DNA from: Rhodococcoides kroppenstedtii
Lineage (GTDB): Bacteria > Actinomycetota > Actinomycetes > Mycobacteriales > Mycobacteriaceae
Direction: 5' to 3'
Length of the DNA stretch: 64,000 bases
Assembly (NCBI RefSeq): GCF_900111805.1
Contig: NZ_FOJN01000006.1
Coordinates: 1-64,000 of the forward strand
In this document: in pieces, positions 33,099 to 43,709 of the stretch
Position numbering within the stretch: the first letter of the stretch is position 1
How the letters are laid out: the number at the start of each line of letters is the position of its first letter
The notes under the pieces: generated by a model
Told to the model about the DNA's origin: nothing
Databases searched by the model: none
The model's input: the letters and a program-made list of their open reading frames with translations, nothing else
Translations under genes and position numbers: made by a program

Positions 33099-33459
33099 TC
33101 GACGTGAAGCGGGTGGGTCAGGTGTCACAGGAGCACGTTCGCAGTTGCGCAGGTTCCGGTCACCCTCACCGGTTGCAGCCCGTGCAGGTGGCGGGAACCC
33201 GTGCACCCAACGAGAACCCGCGCGGGTGGCGGAACGCTGCGCAGATCGCGGTGCGCTGCGCAGCCGGGCGGTGCCCCGGCCCCCACAACCTGCCGGACCC
33301 CGAAGCAGGTTCACAGCAACCCGGGTTACACCCCGACCTGCGTAGATCACCGGCCGCAGCCGACACCGACCCCGCCCACTGGGACGGGAACCGACGACAA
33401 GTCGGCTTTCTCGGGACGAAGCACCACCGATGCCGGTTATCATCGTCGTCGCAGTGAGA
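33099..33459. other. Intergenic region before the GGDEF gene
   Basis: No gene is recognised in these 361 bases. They contain short repeats, for example CGCTGCGCAG occurring twice around 33236-33263, and the pair CCGTGCAGG and CCCGTGCACC around 33178-33210. None of the core motifs of known c-di-GMP, c-di-AMP or cobalamin riboswitches was found by eye. The region may hold a promoter and a structured leader for the downstream gene. Confidence 0.4.
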
Positions 33460-34818
33460 ATGACGGCGTCGGGGCCGTACCGAATCCGGGAGTACACCCA
33501 TGCACGTCGACCCCTGTTCCACGCCGCGGCGATCGTCCCCCACGTGAGCCCGTCCGACCATCGGCAGCGTTCCGCCACGCCCCCGCAGGACCTCCGCGGT
33601 CGTCGGGGTCGGCGCGGTGAGCCGCATCCCTGGCAGGGCCCGGGACGCCACTCCTCGCCGGAGCAGCGCGCGGCCGACGCCCGACGGGGTCGTCGCGCCG
33701 CTGCCTTCGGCGGCCGCATCGCGACGGGACCGGTCGCCGTCTTCCGTCGCTGGTTGACCACCCCACACGACTTCGACTGGATCTTCGTCCACCGCTCGAC
33801 CCGGCCACTGCACGGTCTGATCAAGGGCGTCGTGGTGTTCGGGGTCGGACTCAACGCGCTCGTGTCGATGCTCATGCTCGGCTCGCCCTACGGACCGTCG
33901 GGAACCGCCGAGGTCACCTGGGTGATGATCGTGTTCGCTGCGCAGATCTCGGTGATCGCGTGGGTGATCTTCGCGCCCACCCCGACCAAGAAGGCGCAGT
34001 TCCTGGGACTGCTGCTGTTCGGAGATCTGGGCATCACCTCGGTGATCCTCCTGGACACACCGACCAGCGCCCTGATCGGCACGTTCCTCTTCGCCCTCAA
34101 CGGTGCCCTCTGCACGTTCTTCCTCAGCGCGCGCATCCTGCTCGCGCACCTCGCTTTCGTGAACGTCGTCATCGCCTGGATCGGGCTGCAGGCGTATCTG
34201 CAGGGACTCTGGGGCGTCAACGACGCGGTGGCGGCCGTGCTGGTCGCGAGCGGCTCCGTCAGCGGCGTTCCCGTGTTCGCCCACATCGCCTGGTCGCTGG
34301 TGTCGGCGGATGCCCGCGCGTCGGAGTTCGACGAACTCACCGGCGTCGCCAACCGTCGGGGCCTGCAGAACGCGGTCGACGAGTTGTGGGACGTCGCTCG
34401 CTCGCGCGGGGTGTCCGTCGCGGTCCTGCTCGTCGACATCGACCGGTTCAAGGCCGTGAACGACCGCTACGGCCACGACCACGGTGATGCCGTCATCAAG
34501 ACCGTCGCCTCCCGGCTCCACGCGCTGCTCGGTTCTCGCGGCATCCTGGCCCGCACCGGAGGCGAGGAGTTCGTCGGCGTCGTCGTCGACACGGACGGCG
34601 ACCTCCCCGACCTCGTGAATCGCGTCACCGCGACGGTCCACGAGCCCACCGACGACGTTCCCGTGACGGCCAGTGTCGGCGTCGCCGTCATGACGCCCGA
34701 TTCACCGTCGTGGCAGGTCGGACCGGCCGCGATCACCCGCGCGACCCGCGCGGCGGACTCCATGATGTATCGGGCGAAGGCCGCCGGCGGCGACCGTGTG
34801 CTCACGACGCGGGTCTGA
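33460..34818 (+). CDS. Membrane-anchored GGDEF diguanylate cyclase
   Basis: The C-terminal part is a GGDEF domain: FDELTGVANRRGLQNAV, VLLVDIDRFKAVNDRYGHDH, then the active-site variant RTGGEEFVGV (GGEEF) and a SVGVAV strand, ending ADSMMYRAKAAGGDRVLTTR. Before it lie about six hydrophobic helices (GLIKGVVVFGVGLNALVSML, then VTWVMIVFAAQISVIAWVIF). GGEEF is compatible with active cyclase, so the protein probably makes c-di-GMP in response to a membrane signal. The start is uncertain: ATG 33460, ATG 33430 and GTG 33544 are all possible, and the first 80 residues are low-complexity basic sequence. No inhibitory I-site RxxD is obvious ahead of the GGEEF motif. Confidence 0.85.
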   Translation: MTASGPYRIREYTHARRPLFHAAAIVPHVSPSDHRQRSATPPQDLRGRRGRRGEPHPWQGPGRHSSPEQRAADARRGRRAAAFGGRIATGPVAVFRRWLTTPHDFDWIFVHRSTRPLHGLIKGVVVFGVGLNALVSMLMLGSPYGPSGTAEVTWVMIVFAAQISVIAWVIFAPTPTKKAQFLGLLLFGDLGITSVILLDTPTSALIGTFLFALNGALCTFFLSARILLAHLAFVNVVIAWIGLQAYLQGLWGVNDAVAAVLVASGSVSGVPVFAHIAWSLVSADARASEFDELTGVANRRGLQNAVDELWDVARSRGVSVAVLLVDIDRFKAVNDRYGHDHGDAVIKTVASRLHALLGSRGILARTGGEEFVGVVVDTDGDLPDLVNRVTATVHEPTDDVPVTASVGVAVMTPDSPSWQVGPAAITRATRAADSMMYRAKAAGGDRVLTTRV

Positions 34819-34841
34819 CGGACCGGGCAGACTCGATTCCC

Positions 34842-35123
34842 ATGACTTCCGTGTTCCATGGCCTCGTCGCGATGAATTCGCTCTTCGCGGCGTCGGCGTG
34901 GTGCCTCGCTCGCCCCACGCGCCTGTCCGCGGCCGCGACCGCCGTCGCGTCCGTGGGGTGGCTGTTCTTCAACGGTCCGATCGAAGGACGCGTCCTGGTC
35001 GTGTTCTCCCCCCAGCACGGCATCACCGAGTCCGACCTGCTGTCGGTGGTCGGCGTCGCGATCGCGGCGACCGGGTGGTGGCGGTGGAGACGCGCGAGGG
35101 ACCGCGCGTCCTCCTCCCGCTGA
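34842..35123 (+). CDS. Small membrane protein (93 aa), hypothetical
   Basis: The product, [20 protein letters not shown] onwards, has about three hydrophobic helices ([29 protein letters not shown] and [17 protein letters not shown]) and a basic tail ([11 protein letters not shown]). It is not recognised. It lies 23 bases after the GGDEF gene and 55 bases before lysX on the same strand, so it may be co-transcribed with either. Codon use matches the neighbours. Confidence 0.6.
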   Translation: MTSVFHGLVAMNSLFAASAWCLARPTRLSAAATAVASVGWLFFNGPIEGRVLVVFSPQHGITESDLLSVVGVAIAATGWWRWRRARDRASSSR

Positions 35124-35178
35124 CCAGGGCGCACGCACAATCCGCGCGCGAACTGCGTGGACGGCGCATAGTGTTCCC

Positions 35179-38100
35179 ATGTCGATCCAGGAACATCCGC
35201 GCCCGACGGCGCCGTCGGCGACGCGAGAGGTGCCGTCCGACACGCCGTCGCAGAGTGGTCGAGCCGCGGGCCGACCCGCACGTCGGTCCGGTACCTCGAC
35301 GGAATTCCGCCACGAGGTCCCGCACTATCTCGGCCTGGCGGTCGGGATCTACTCGGCGGTGGTCTTCCTGTGGTCGCTCTCGCCCGCCCTGCGCGCGCTC
35401 ACGCACCACCCCCGCGAGTGGCTCGACGACTACGTCCTCGACGCGCCGGACACCAGCCTCTCCTTCGCCCTCGTCGTCGCCCTGCTGGCGGCGGCGCTGT
35501 CGACTCGCAAGCGGGTCGCGTGGTGGATCGCGACGGTGTACGTGGCGGCGTCGATCGTGGTCAACGCGCTGATCCTCGTCGACGATCCTGGCACCCCGGG
35601 GGCCTGGATCGGCGGTGCGCTGCAGCTCGCCGCGCTGGCGCTGCTCCTGTGGTCCCGCCGCGAGTTCGACACCCGGGTGCGGCCGGGCGCGGTGTGGAAG
35701 GCCCTCGGCGTGCTGCTCCTCGGCCTCACCGTCGGCGTGATCGCGGGCTGGGGACTTCTCGAGGCGTTCCCCGGGTCCCTCGATCGCAGCGAGACGATCT
35801 TCTGGTCGCTCAACCGCGTCGCCGGGCTCGCGGTGATCGACAACGAGCAGTTCGACGGACGTCCCCACGGCTTCGTGAACTTCCTGCTCGGCCTGTTCGC
35901 GTTCCTGGCTCTCGCCGCGGCGGTGCTGACGTTGTTCCGGTCGCAGCGAGCGGTCAACGCGCTCACCGGCACCGACGAGTCCGCCCTCCGCGGTCTCGTG
36001 GCCGCCTCCCCCGACGACTCCCTGGCGTACTTCGCCACCCGCCGGGACAAGGCCGTCGTCTTCGCGCCGTCGGGACGAGCGGCGGTGACTTACCGAGTGG
36101 AGATCGGGGTGTGCCTGGCCAGCGGTGATCCCGTCGGCGTCCGCTCGGCGTGGCCGCAGGCCATCGAGGCCTGGCTCGACCTGGCGTCGCGGTACGGCTG
36201 GTCGCCGGCGGTGATGGGGGCGAGCGAGGCCGGCGCCGCGGCCTACCGAGCGGCGGGGCTCGGCGTCCTCGAGCTGGGCGACGAGGCCGTGCTGCAGACC
36301 CGCTCCTTCGGGCTCGGCGGCCCCGACATGCGTCCCGTTCGGCAGGCGGTCACCCGCGCGAAGGCGAAGGGCGTGTCCGTCCGGATCCGACGGCACCGGG
36401 ACATCGGTGCCGACGAGTGGCCCGCCATCGAGAAACGTGCCGACGACTGGCGGGACACCGAGACCGAACGCGGGTTCTCGATGGCCCTCGGCCGACTCGG
36501 TGATCCGCTGGACGGCGACTGCCTGCTGGTGGAGGCGATCCACGACGAGACCGGCAATGTGGGCGGCGGCGGGGTGGGGGGAACCGTCGTCGGCATGCTC
36601 TCGCTCGTGCCGTGGGGGCCGGCGGCCGCGTCGCTGGATCTGATGCGTCGCGCACGGACCGCGCCGAACGGCACCGTGGAGTTGATGGTCGCGGAGCTCG
36701 CCACGCGCTCCGACACGGTGGGCATCACCAAGATCTCGTTGAACTTCGCGGTGTTCCGATCCGTCTTCGAGGAAGGCGATCGACTCGGCGCCGGACCGGT
36801 GCTGCGCCTGTGGCGAGCCGTGCTGGTGTTTTTCTCCCGGTGGTGGCAGCTCGAGGCGCTGTACCGGTCGAACCTCAAGTACCAGCCGGAATGGGTGCCG
36901 AGGTACCTCTGCTTCGGGGACGGACGCGACCTGCCGAAGGTGGGCACCGCGTCCGCGATCGCGGAGGGCTTCCTCAGCCTGCCGGGCCGACGCGGCATCA
37001 CCGATCCCGGTGGCCGCGGCGTCGTCGACCACACCGGCACCCACACCGCGGTGCCGGCTGCGGTCGCCGCGCACGGGCTGCTGCACGCCGACGGCAGCGA
37101 GCCGGACGGACTGGTGACCGCGACGGGCCCCGAGCGCCGCCGACCCGAACAGGTCCGCGTCCGCCTGGCCAAGTTCGATCGGCTGGAAGCCGAGGGCGTC
37201 GATCCGTACCCCGTCGCGTACCCGCCGACGCACACCGTCGCGGAGGCGACGGCGTCCCCCGACGGCACGACGGTCCGCGTGTCCGGCCGCATCCTGCGCA
37301 TCCGCGACTACGGCGGTGTGGTGTTCTGCCTGTTGCGCGACTGGAGCGGGGACCTGCAGCTCCTCCTCGAGCGCGACCGCGTCGGGACGGAGCTGTTGTC
37401 ACGCTTCGCCACCGACGTCGATCTCGGCGACCTCGTCTCGTGCAGTGGCACCCTCGGCCGATCGCGTGCCGGAGCTCAGGCGCTGCTGGTGTCCGACTGG
37501 CGGATGAACGGCAAGTCACTGCACCCGTTGCCGGACAAGTACCGCGGCCTGACGGACCCCGAGGCGCGGGTGCGGCAGCGCTACGTCGACATGGCGATCA
37601 ACCCGCAGGCGCGGGAGCTGATGCGGGCGCGCAGCGCGATCGTGACGTCGCTGCGCGACACCCTGGGCGGCCGCGGCTTCCTCGAGGTGGAGACCCCGAT
37701 CCTCCAGCAGGTGCACGGCGGCGCCAACGCGGCGCCGTTCCTCACCCACATCAACGCGTACAACCTCGATCTGTACCTGCGCATCGCGCCGGAGCTCTAC
37801 CTCAAGCGCCTCTGTGTCGGCGGCATGGAGAAGGTCTTCGAAATCGGCCGGGTGTTCCGCAACGAGGGCGCGGACTTCAAGCACAACCCGGAGTTCACGA
37901 TCCTCGAGGCCTACGAGGCACACAGTGACTACGAGCGCTGCATGGTGCTGTGCCGCGAACTCATCCAGAAAGCCGCGGTGGCCGCGCACGGCCGCGAGGT
38001 CATCCACCGACCGGACGAGAACGGCACGCTCGTCGAGATCGACATCTCGGGTGAGTGGCCGGTCAAGACCATGCACGGCGCCGTCGCCGAGAAGATCGGG

Positions 38101-38601
38101 GCGGACGTCTCCCCCGCGACCCCGCTCGCCGAGCTGCAGCGGCTCTGCGACCTGCACGGTGTGCCGTACCAGTCCACGTGGGACGCCGGCGCGGTCGCGC
38201 AGGAGATGTACGAGCACCTGGTGGAGGACTTCACCGAGTTCCCGACGTTCTACACCGACTTCCCGACGTCGATGTCGCCGCTGACGAGGCCGCACCGGTC
38301 GATCCCGGGCGTCGCCGAGAAGTGGGACCTGGTGGCGTGGGGCGTGGAACTCGGCACCGCGTACAGCGAGCTGACCGACCCCGTCGACCAGCGACGACGG
38401 CTCACCGAGCAGTCCATGCTGGCGGCGGGCGGCGACCCCGAGGCCATGGAACTCGACGAGGACTTCCTCCAGGCTCTCGAGCACGGTATGCCGCCGACGG
38501 GCGGCCTGGGCATGGGTGTCGACCGCGTGGTCATGCTCATCACCGGTGGCAGCATCCGCGAAACACTGGCCTTCCCGCTGGCGAAGCCGCGCGGAGAATG
38601 A
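35179..38601 (+). CDS. lysX: Bifunctional lysylphosphatidylglycerol synthetase / lysyl-tRNA synthetase LysX
   Basis: A 1140-residue fusion. The N-terminal part has about six membrane helices ([20 protein letters not shown] and similar). The central MprF-like transferase domain reads [20 protein letters not shown], and [13 protein letters not shown] is followed by [20 protein letters not shown]. The C-terminal part is a class II lysyl-tRNA synthetase: an OB fold ([20 protein letters not shown]), motif 2 ([20 protein letters not shown]) and motif 3 ([16 protein letters not shown]). The protein makes lysyl-tRNA and transfers lysine to phosphatidylglycerol, giving resistance to cationic peptides and low pH. 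The length is close to mycobacterial LysX. It overlaps the next gene by four bases. Confidence 0.95.
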   Translation: MSIQEHPRPTAPSATREVPSDTPSQSGRAAGRPARRSGTSTEFRHEVPHYLGLAVGIYSAVVFLWSLSPALRALTHHPREWLDDYVLDAPDTSLSFALVVALLAAALSTRKRVAWWIATVYVAASIVVNALILVDDPGTPGAWIGGALQLAALALLLWSRREFDTRVRPGAVWKALGVLLLGLTVGVIAGWGLLEAFPGSLDRSETIFWSLNRVAGLAVIDNEQFDGRPHGFVNFLLGLFAFLALAAAVLTLFRSQRAVNALTGTDESALRGLVAASPDDSLAYFATRRDKAVVFAPSGRAAVTYRVEIGVCLASGDPVGVRSAWPQAIEAWLDLASRYGWSPAVMGASEAGAAAYRAAGLGVLELGDEAVLQTRSFGLGGPDMRPVRQAVTRAKAKGVSVRIRRHRDIGADEWPAIEKRADDWRDTETERGFSMALGRLGDPLDGDCLLVEAIHDETGNVGGGGVGGTVVGMLSLVPWGPAAASLDLMRRARTAPNGTVELMVAELATRSDTVGITKISLNFAVFRSVFEEGDRLGAGPVLRLWRAVLVFFSRWWQLEALYRSNLKYQPEWVPRYLCFGDGRDLPKVGTASAIAEGFLSLPGRRGITDPGGRGVVDHTGTHTAVPAAVAAHGLLHADGSEPDGLVTATGPERRRPEQVRVRLAKFDRLEAEGVDPYPVAYPPTHTVAEATASPDGTTVRVSGRILRIRDYGGVVFCLLRDWSGDLQLLLERDRVGTELLSRFATDVDLGDLVSCSGTLGRSRAGAQALLVSDWRMNGKSLHPLPDKYRGLTDPEARVRQRYVDMAINPQARELMRARSAIVTSLRDTLGGRGFLEVETPILQQVHGGANAAPFLTHINAYNLDLYLRIAPELYLKRLCVGGMEKVFEIGRVFRNEGADFKHNPEFTILEAYEAHSDYERCMVLCRELIQKAAVAAHGREVIHRPDENGTLVEIDISGEWPVKTMHGAVAEKIGADVSPATPLAELQRLCDLHGVPYQSTWDAGAVAQEMYEHLVEDFTEFPTFYTDFPTSMSPLTRPHRSIPGVAEKWDLVAWGVELGTAYSELTDPVDQRRRLTEQSMLAAGGDPEAMELDEDFLQALEHGMPPTGGLGMGVDRVVMLITGGSIRETLAFPLAKPRGE

Positions 38602-39497
38602 CGACGGGCGGAGCGTCGGTCACTGTTTCACATGAAACCGTCACCGTGCTCGGGAGCGCGGTCCACGTGGCGCGGGTGCACGGCGACTCCGCGCCGGTGG
38701 TGCTCTGCGGCGGGCTCGGCAGTTCCTGGCACGACTGGGTGGACGTGCTCACCCTCCTCGGCGACGCCGGGTGCAGCGCGTTCGCTCTCGATCGCCCCGG
38801 CTTCGGGGACAGCGAGCCACGACCGGGAGACGTCCCCACCGTCGCCGGCGAGGCCCGCCGCATCGTCGCGGTGCTCGATGCGCTGGGACTGACGCGGCCG
38901 GCCGTGCTGGTCGGTCACTCCATGGCCGGGTTCTACGTCGAGGGCGCCGCGCGCCTCGAGCCGGACCGCGTCGGCGGCCTCGTCCTGCTCGACTCGAGCG
39001 TCGAGAAGTCTCCGGGCGCCCTGATACCCCGCCGCCTGCGCATGCCCGCGGCGCGCGCCCTCGCCCGCACGTCCTCGGCGGTGGGGCTGCAAGCGCTGGG
39101 CGCCGACGCCGTGCGCCACCTGGTGGTCCGGGCGGTCCCACCGGACGGCTACCCGCCCGAACGCATCGACGAGCTTCGCCGCCTCTACCGCGAACCCGCC
39201 TACCTCGAAGCCGCGACGGTCGAGTACTTCGCCTACGCCGATCTCGCCGTCGAACTGAACCGACTGCGGCGAGCCACTCCCCGGCCGGACGTGCCCGTCG
39301 TGGTCGCCGCCGCCCACACCTCCCACCGGACCCCTTGGGGCGCGCGATGGATCAGGAAGCAGCGGCGGCTCGCGTCGTATCTCGGGGGACGGTTCGTCGT
39401 CGTCTCGCCCTCGCACCATCACGTGATGATCGACCAGCCGGCGGTGGTGGCCCGAACCGTCGACGCGGTGCTGCGGGACGCTTCCGGCCGGGCATAG
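38598..39497 (+). CDS. Alpha/beta hydrolase coupled to lysX
   Basis: A 299-residue alpha/beta hydrolase. The oxyanion region is [32 protein letters not shown] follows, the nucleophile elbow is [17 protein letters not shown] (GHSMAG), and the catalytic His lies near [18 protein letters not shown]. Its ATG overlaps the lysX stop (ATGA at 38598-38601), so it is co-translated. A lipid-ester substrate is plausible given the partner: a hydrolase could remove lysyl groups or modify envelope lipids. That is inference from gene order only. The start context and length fit. Confidence 0.85.
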   Translation: MTTGGASVTVSHETVTVLGSAVHVARVHGDSAPVVLCGGLGSSWHDWVDVLTLLGDAGCSAFALDRPGFGDSEPRPGDVPTVAGEARRIVAVLDALGLTRPAVLVGHSMAGFYVEGAARLEPDRVGGLVLLDSSVEKSPGALIPRRLRMPAARALARTSSAVGLQALGADAVRHLVVRAVPPDGYPPERIDELRRLYREPAYLEAATVEYFAYADLAVELNRLRRATPRPDVPVVVAAAHTSHRTPWGARWIRKQRRLASYLGGRFVVVSPSHHHVMIDQPAVVARTVDAVLRDASGRA

Positions 39498-39739
39498 TCC
39501 GGAAACCGGAAAAAGCGGACATTTCTGTGCCACGTCCACACAGAGAGCGCTCCGGTTGGGACCGACGACGGAGATCCCGTGAGAACGCGGTAGAAAACTC
39601 GCTCGAACACGAACATCACGCGAACTCCATGTGAACACGACGGCATTTCGTGCATTGTTTTCGTTCCGACCGAACCGTACGTTTGTGATCGACGACTCGA
39701 AAAATTGCGGGGTCGGGAATTGTCCGGAAGATCGAATAC

Positions 39740-40465
39740 ATGACGTCCCCGTACTCGATCGACCGAGAAACCGCCGTCGGCGCCGAAGCGCGGCTGTCCT
39801 GGATCCTCGCCGGGGTCGCCGGGATGCTCGGCGCGGTGGCCTTCCTGCATTCCGCGGGGTACTTCGTCACCTTCATGACGGGCAACACCGAACGCGCCGT
39901 GGTCGGCTGGTTCGGTCACCCCCAGGGCAAGGAAGTCGCGCCTGGCGCAACACCTTTCGTGGCCCTGACGCTCATCATCGCATTCGTGGCCGGCGTCGTC
40001 CTCGCCTCGTTCTGCCGTCGTCGCTACTGGGACAATCACCCGCACGGTGCCACCGTGGTCACCACGATCGCGTTGGCCCTAGCCGGGATCATCGACATCG
40101 CCGTGTCCGGATGGTCGTCGGCGGACGTCAATTTCTACCCGATTCTTCTGGTCGCATTCGCACTCGGCGCTCTGAACACGGCATTCACCAAGAAAGAAGA
40201 GACGTACATCCCGCTGAGTTACGTTACCGGCACCGTCGTGAAGCTCGGCCAGGGAATCGAACGGCACCTGACCGGCGGCGGGACCAAGTACGACTGGCTC
40301 TGCTATCTGCTGCTGCTCGGGTCCTTCTCCCTCGGCGGCGCGGTGGGCGCGGCCGTGGGCGTGCTCATCACCGGTCCGCAGGTGCTCCTGCTCGCCGCCC
40401 TGCTCAGCTTCGGGGCCACGATCTTCACCTTCACCCACACCGAACGGCGCACGGTGTTCGGCTGA
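39740..40465 (+). CDS. DUF1275 (YoaK-like) membrane protein
   Basis: A 241-residue integral membrane protein with about six helices. AFLHSAGYFVTFMTGNTERA is the signature of the DUF1275 family (the F-x-T-G-N motif). ALALAGIIDIAVSGWSS, FPILLVAFALGALNTAF and VTGTVVKLGQGIERHLTGG are further typical pieces. Its function is unknown; homologues are found near stress and transport genes. The start at 39740 is the family position. The 240 bases upstream are less GC-rich than average and contain no gene. Confidence 0.85.
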   Translation: MTSPYSIDRETAVGAEARLSWILAGVAGMLGAVAFLHSAGYFVTFMTGNTERAVVGWFGHPQGKEVAPGATPFVALTLIIAFVAGVVLASFCRRRYWDNHPHGATVVTTIALALAGIIDIAVSGWSSADVNFYPILLVAFALGALNTAFTKKEETYIPLSYVTGTVVKLGQGIERHLTGGGTKYDWLCYLLLLGSFSLGGAVGAAVGVLITGPQVLLLAALLSFGATIFTFTHTERRTVFG

Positions 40466-40466
40466 T

Positions 40467-40500
40467 CCGGTCTCACAGCAGGACCGGTCTCACAGCAGGG
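40467..40500. repeat. 17-bp tandem duplication
   Basis: CCGGTCTCACAGCAGG is repeated in tandem as two 17-base units (40467-40483 and 40484-40500) that differ only at the last base. It begins two bases after the DUF1275 stop codon. Confidence 0.75.
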
Positions 40501-40685
40501 CCGATGTGGTCGCAGGATCGAATCCGTTGCAGTACTGACGATTCGTCGATTCCGAACGCGATTGACAGCGCCGCACCCCCAAACCGACGATTCCGTCGAC
40601 AACAGGGGGCCCGCTGCGTGACCACCTTCGATGTGAAGGGTGTCGGGCACCGCCCCGACCACCCACCGGCTCTTCGGAGAGGTTC

Positions 40686-42359
40686 ATGAGCGACGGCGAC
40701 AACACCCGGTCCTCGACCACGGACGATGTGGACGTCTTGATCGTCGGACTCGGACCCACCGGTGCGACGGCAGCGAATCTATTGGGACGAGCGGGAATTC
40801 GCACGATGGTCGTGGAGCGCGACATCGACATCTATCCCCGCCAGCGAGCGATCGCCTCCGACGAGGATGCCCACCGGATCTGGCAGGGACTCGGCCTCTT
40901 CGATCGGATGCTCGAGACCATGTCCACCGACGTTCGCGTGCATCTGCGGCACCGCGACCGCACCTTCCTGACCACCTACTCCGCGAAGAGCTACGATCAG
41001 GGCGTCCCGGGCATGGCGTTCTATCACCAGCCGGAGCTGGAACGCATTCTTCGCGAGGGCATCTCCCGCTTTCCCTGTGTCACCGTGGCCGCGGGCCTGG
41101 ACGCGGTGGGGATCACCCAGGACGCCGAGGGCGTCGAGGTCACGTTGCGACCGGTGGACGGGGGCGGCGAGCGGACCGTGCGCGCCCGGTACGTGATCGA
41201 TGCGGACGGCGGATCGAGCCCGGTGCGCAAGATGCTCGGTATCGCACTGCCCGGCAGGCACATTCAGGAGCAGTGGTTCGACATCCAACTGCGCGCCTGG
41301 TACGACCTGCCCACCGAGGCGCCACTGGACTTCACCTTCTTGTCCGACCCCTATCGACCGGGTGTCGACTGCCCGTGTCCGATGGGCTACCACCGCATCG
41401 AGTTCCGCGTCAACGAGGGTGAGACGATCGACTACTTGCAGTCCGAGGCGGGTCTCCGGGCCCTGTTGGCCGAGCGCGGAATCGATTACGACCGGGTCGA
41501 GATCCACCGCAGCTGGGCGTACACCTTCCACATCCGCCAAGCCGAGCACTGGAGTCGAGGCCGCGTGTTCCTCGCGGGCGACGCCGCCCACATCATGCCC
41601 CCGTTCGCCGGCCAAGGCGTGTCGTCGGGAGTCCGCGACGTCGCCAACCTGTGCTGGAAGCTCGACGCCGTCATCACCGGGGACGCCGACCCGGCGCTGC
41701 TGGAAACCTACGAGCCCGAGCGGCGTCCGAACGTCGTCGCCCTGACCAGATTCTCCCTGCGTATCGGCCGCATCGTGATGCTGCGGAACCCCACTGCGGC
41801 TCGGGTGCGGGACGCGATGTTCCTCGCGGCGTCGAGGACCCCGGGCTTGCGGTCCTGGCTGTCGCGGATGGGCATCAAACCGATGTACGCACTCGGCACC
41901 CGTCGCGGGTTCTTCACCGAAAACCCCGGCCGCGGAAGCCTGGCCGGAGCCTTCGTCAAGCAGCCGTGGGTGGTGGTGTCGGGCTCGACACCGGTTCGCC
42001 TGGACACCCTGACGGGCGGCCGCTGGACCTGGATCGGCTTCCCGGACGCGCCGATACCCCCTGCCCTGGCTCGCGCCGGCGTCGCGGAGATCGTGCTGGA
42101 ACCCGCGTCCGCTCTGGCGACGCATCGCGTGCCGACCGGTCACGTGGTCGACGGCGAAGGCATCCTCGAGCGGCAGTTCCGCCGCGCCGGCGCGGCGGGC
42201 GTGCTCGTGCGCCCGGACGGGTTCGTCTTCGGCAGCGACCGTGAGCTCACAGCGTCCGATCACGACCGCGTCGCGCGCGTAGTTGTCGCCGCGACCGCGG
42301 GAGATTCCACCCACCAGGCACCGACACTGCTTGCAACCGACGGGACCGCCGCATCATGA
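40686..42359 (+). CDS. FAD-dependent aromatic monooxygenase (MhpA/TfdB type)
   Basis: A 557-residue flavin hydroxylase. The Rossmann start is VDVLIVGLGPTGATAANLLG; DADGGSSPVRKMLGI gives the family DG motif; GRVFLAGDAAHIMPPFAGQG is the GD motif that binds the FAD ribitol. The order and length fit the MhpA/PheA/TfdB group, which adds hydroxyl groups to phenolic rings or polyketide-like aromatics using NAD(P)H and O2. GGAGAGGTTC precedes the ATG. It is convergent with the reductase-P450 pair. A phenolic acid such as a hydroxyphenylpropionate is one possible substrate, but the exact one is unknown. Confidence 0.88.
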   Translation: MSDGDNTRSSTTDDVDVLIVGLGPTGATAANLLGRAGIRTMVVERDIDIYPRQRAIASDEDAHRIWQGLGLFDRMLETMSTDVRVHLRHRDRTFLTTYSAKSYDQGVPGMAFYHQPELERILREGISRFPCVTVAAGLDAVGITQDAEGVEVTLRPVDGGGERTVRARYVIDADGGSSPVRKMLGIALPGRHIQEQWFDIQLRAWYDLPTEAPLDFTFLSDPYRPGVDCPCPMGYHRIEFRVNEGETIDYLQSEAGLRALLAERGIDYDRVEIHRSWAYTFHIRQAEHWSRGRVFLAGDAAHIMPPFAGQGVSSGVRDVANLCWKLDAVITGDADPALLETYEPERRPNVVALTRFSLRIGRIVMLRNPTAARVRDAMFLAASRTPGLRSWLSRMGIKPMYALGTRRGFFTENPGRGSLAGAFVKQPWVVVSGSTPVRLDTLTGGRWTWIGFPDAPIPPALARAGVAEIVLEPASALATHRVPTGHVVDGEGILERQFRRAGAAGVLVRPDGFVFGSDRELTASDHDRVARVVVAATAGDSTHQAPTLLATDGTAAS

Positions 42360-42560
42360 CGCTTCTTCTCTCATCCGACTCCGACGCGGCGCAGTGGGGT
42401 GACCGCGTGACGGCACTGGTCGGTTACGGCCGCGCCGCCATCGGGATCGCGCAAGCGTCCACGAGGTCCGGTGCTGCGGTGGAATAGGTCTGCGAGAGGT
42501 CGGCCACTCGTCGGGGCGCCCGCACTGCGAGGCCACGACGTCGACGTCGAGTGAACGAGG

Positions 42561-43709
42561 TCAGATCGACGTGGCCATGCGCCGCAGGAGGCCGACCGCT
42601 TTCCTGATCCCATAGGCCACGACGGTCTTTCGTCCGTCGTCATGGCGCCATTCGAGGAGTGCGGACCCGTCCTCGACCGATCCTTCGAGCACCGTGGGCG
42701 CGCCGGCGAGAGGCAGGGGTCCGACCACCTTGATCGCCAGACCGGCCACCTCCGTCCAGAAGTAGTCGTCCGTCGGTTCGCACCGCGGCGCAACTCCCAG
42801 AGCCGACGCCGCCGCGACCTTGCCCTGCGCGATCGCGTTGGACCAGAACGGACTTCGGCCCGGCGCGCCGTCCTCCTCACGGAAGCAGGTGACGTCCCCG
42901 GCGGCGTAGATGCCGGGCAGCGAGGTGGCACACCGTGTGTCGATGCGGATGCCGGACCGGTCGGCGAGTCCGGTGCCGGCCAGCCAGTCCGTGCCGGGCA
43001 CCTCGCCGGCGCACGTGACCACCAGATCGGCCGTCAGCACGTCGCCGTCGATCCGGACCCCCTCCACCGGATCGCCGACGAGCTCCACCGGAGAGCCGGC
43101 CCGCCGGAACACCACCGAGCGCTCCGTCGCCCGCGCGAGGATCGCCTCGGACAGGAACGGCCCGAGCAGGCGCTGCAACGGCGGGTCGACGTCGACCACC
43201 GTGGTCGGCACCCCGTGCGCCACGCAGGCACTGGCCACCTCCATTCCGAGGAAGCCTCCTCCCACGACGATCGCGGATTGCGCGGCGGCGATACGTTCCC
43301 GCACCGAGGCGGCGTCGGCGAGGGTGCGGACCACGTTCTCGCCGCTCTGCCCAGGGGCCGCGAGCCGGCGAGCGTCCGCACCGGTCGCCACGATCAGAAC
43401 GTCGAAGGACACGGACTCATTACGGTCGATCGTGACCACGCGAGCGTCGGGGTCGAGACCGACCGCGCGGGCGGCGATCGTCGTCACCGACAGGTCGGAC
43501 AGATCCCACCGGTCCGACGACTCGACCCCCTCCGCGAGAACACGTTTCGACAGCGGAGGTCGTGCGTAGGCACCGTCCGGGTCGCCGGCGATCATCGTGA
43601 TGCGCCCGTCGTGACCGAGCGCCCGCAGTTCGCGCACGGCGGTGCAACCGGCGATCGAGTCGCCGACGATCACGATGTGCCGGTTCGTCGCGGCAGCGTC
43701 GATCGTCAC
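42561..43709 (-). CDS. FAD-dependent ferredoxin reductase (rhodocoxin/putidaredoxin reductase type)
   Basis: A 382-residue FAD- and NAD(P)H-binding oxidoreductase. HIVIVGDSIAGCTAVRELRA is the FAD motif, VGGGFLGMEVASACVAHG the NADH motif, and PGIYAAGDVTCFREEDG the late FAD-binding GD motif. RPPLSKRVLAEG is the conserved early segment of ferredoxin reductases. It would pass electrons to a small ferredoxin that feeds a P450. The GTG at 43709 overlaps the P450 stop (GTGA), so the two genes are co-translated. No ferredoxin is present in this cluster. Confidence 0.9.
   Translation of the reverse strand: MTIDAAATNRHIVIVGDSIAGCTAVRELRALGHDGRITMIAGDPDGAYARPPLSKRVLAEGVESSDRWDLSDLSVTTIAARAVGLDPDARVVTIDRNESVSFDVLIVATGADARRLAAPGQSGENVVRTLADAASVRERIAAAQSAIVVGGGFLGMEVASACVAHGVPTTVVDVDPPLQRLLGPFLSEAILARATERSVVFRRAGSPVELVGDPVEGVRIDGDVLTADLVVTCAGEVPGTDWLAGTGLADRSGIRIDTRCATSLPGIYAAGDVTCFREEDGAPGRSPFWSNAIAQGKVAAASALGVAPRCEPTDDYFWTEVAGLAIKVVGPLPLAGAPTVLEGSVEDGSALLEWRHDDGRKTVVAYGIRKAVGLLRRMATSI

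Noticed and set aside
33099..33459. c-di-GMP or c-di-AMP riboswitch before the GGDEF gene
   Set aside because: No core motif of GEMM or ydaO RNAs could be found by eye, only short repeats.
42360..42560. Missing ferredoxin gene between hydroxylase and reductase
   Set aside because: No frame has the cysteine pattern of a [2Fe-2S] or [3Fe-4S] ferredoxin; only arginine-rich shadow ORFs are present.
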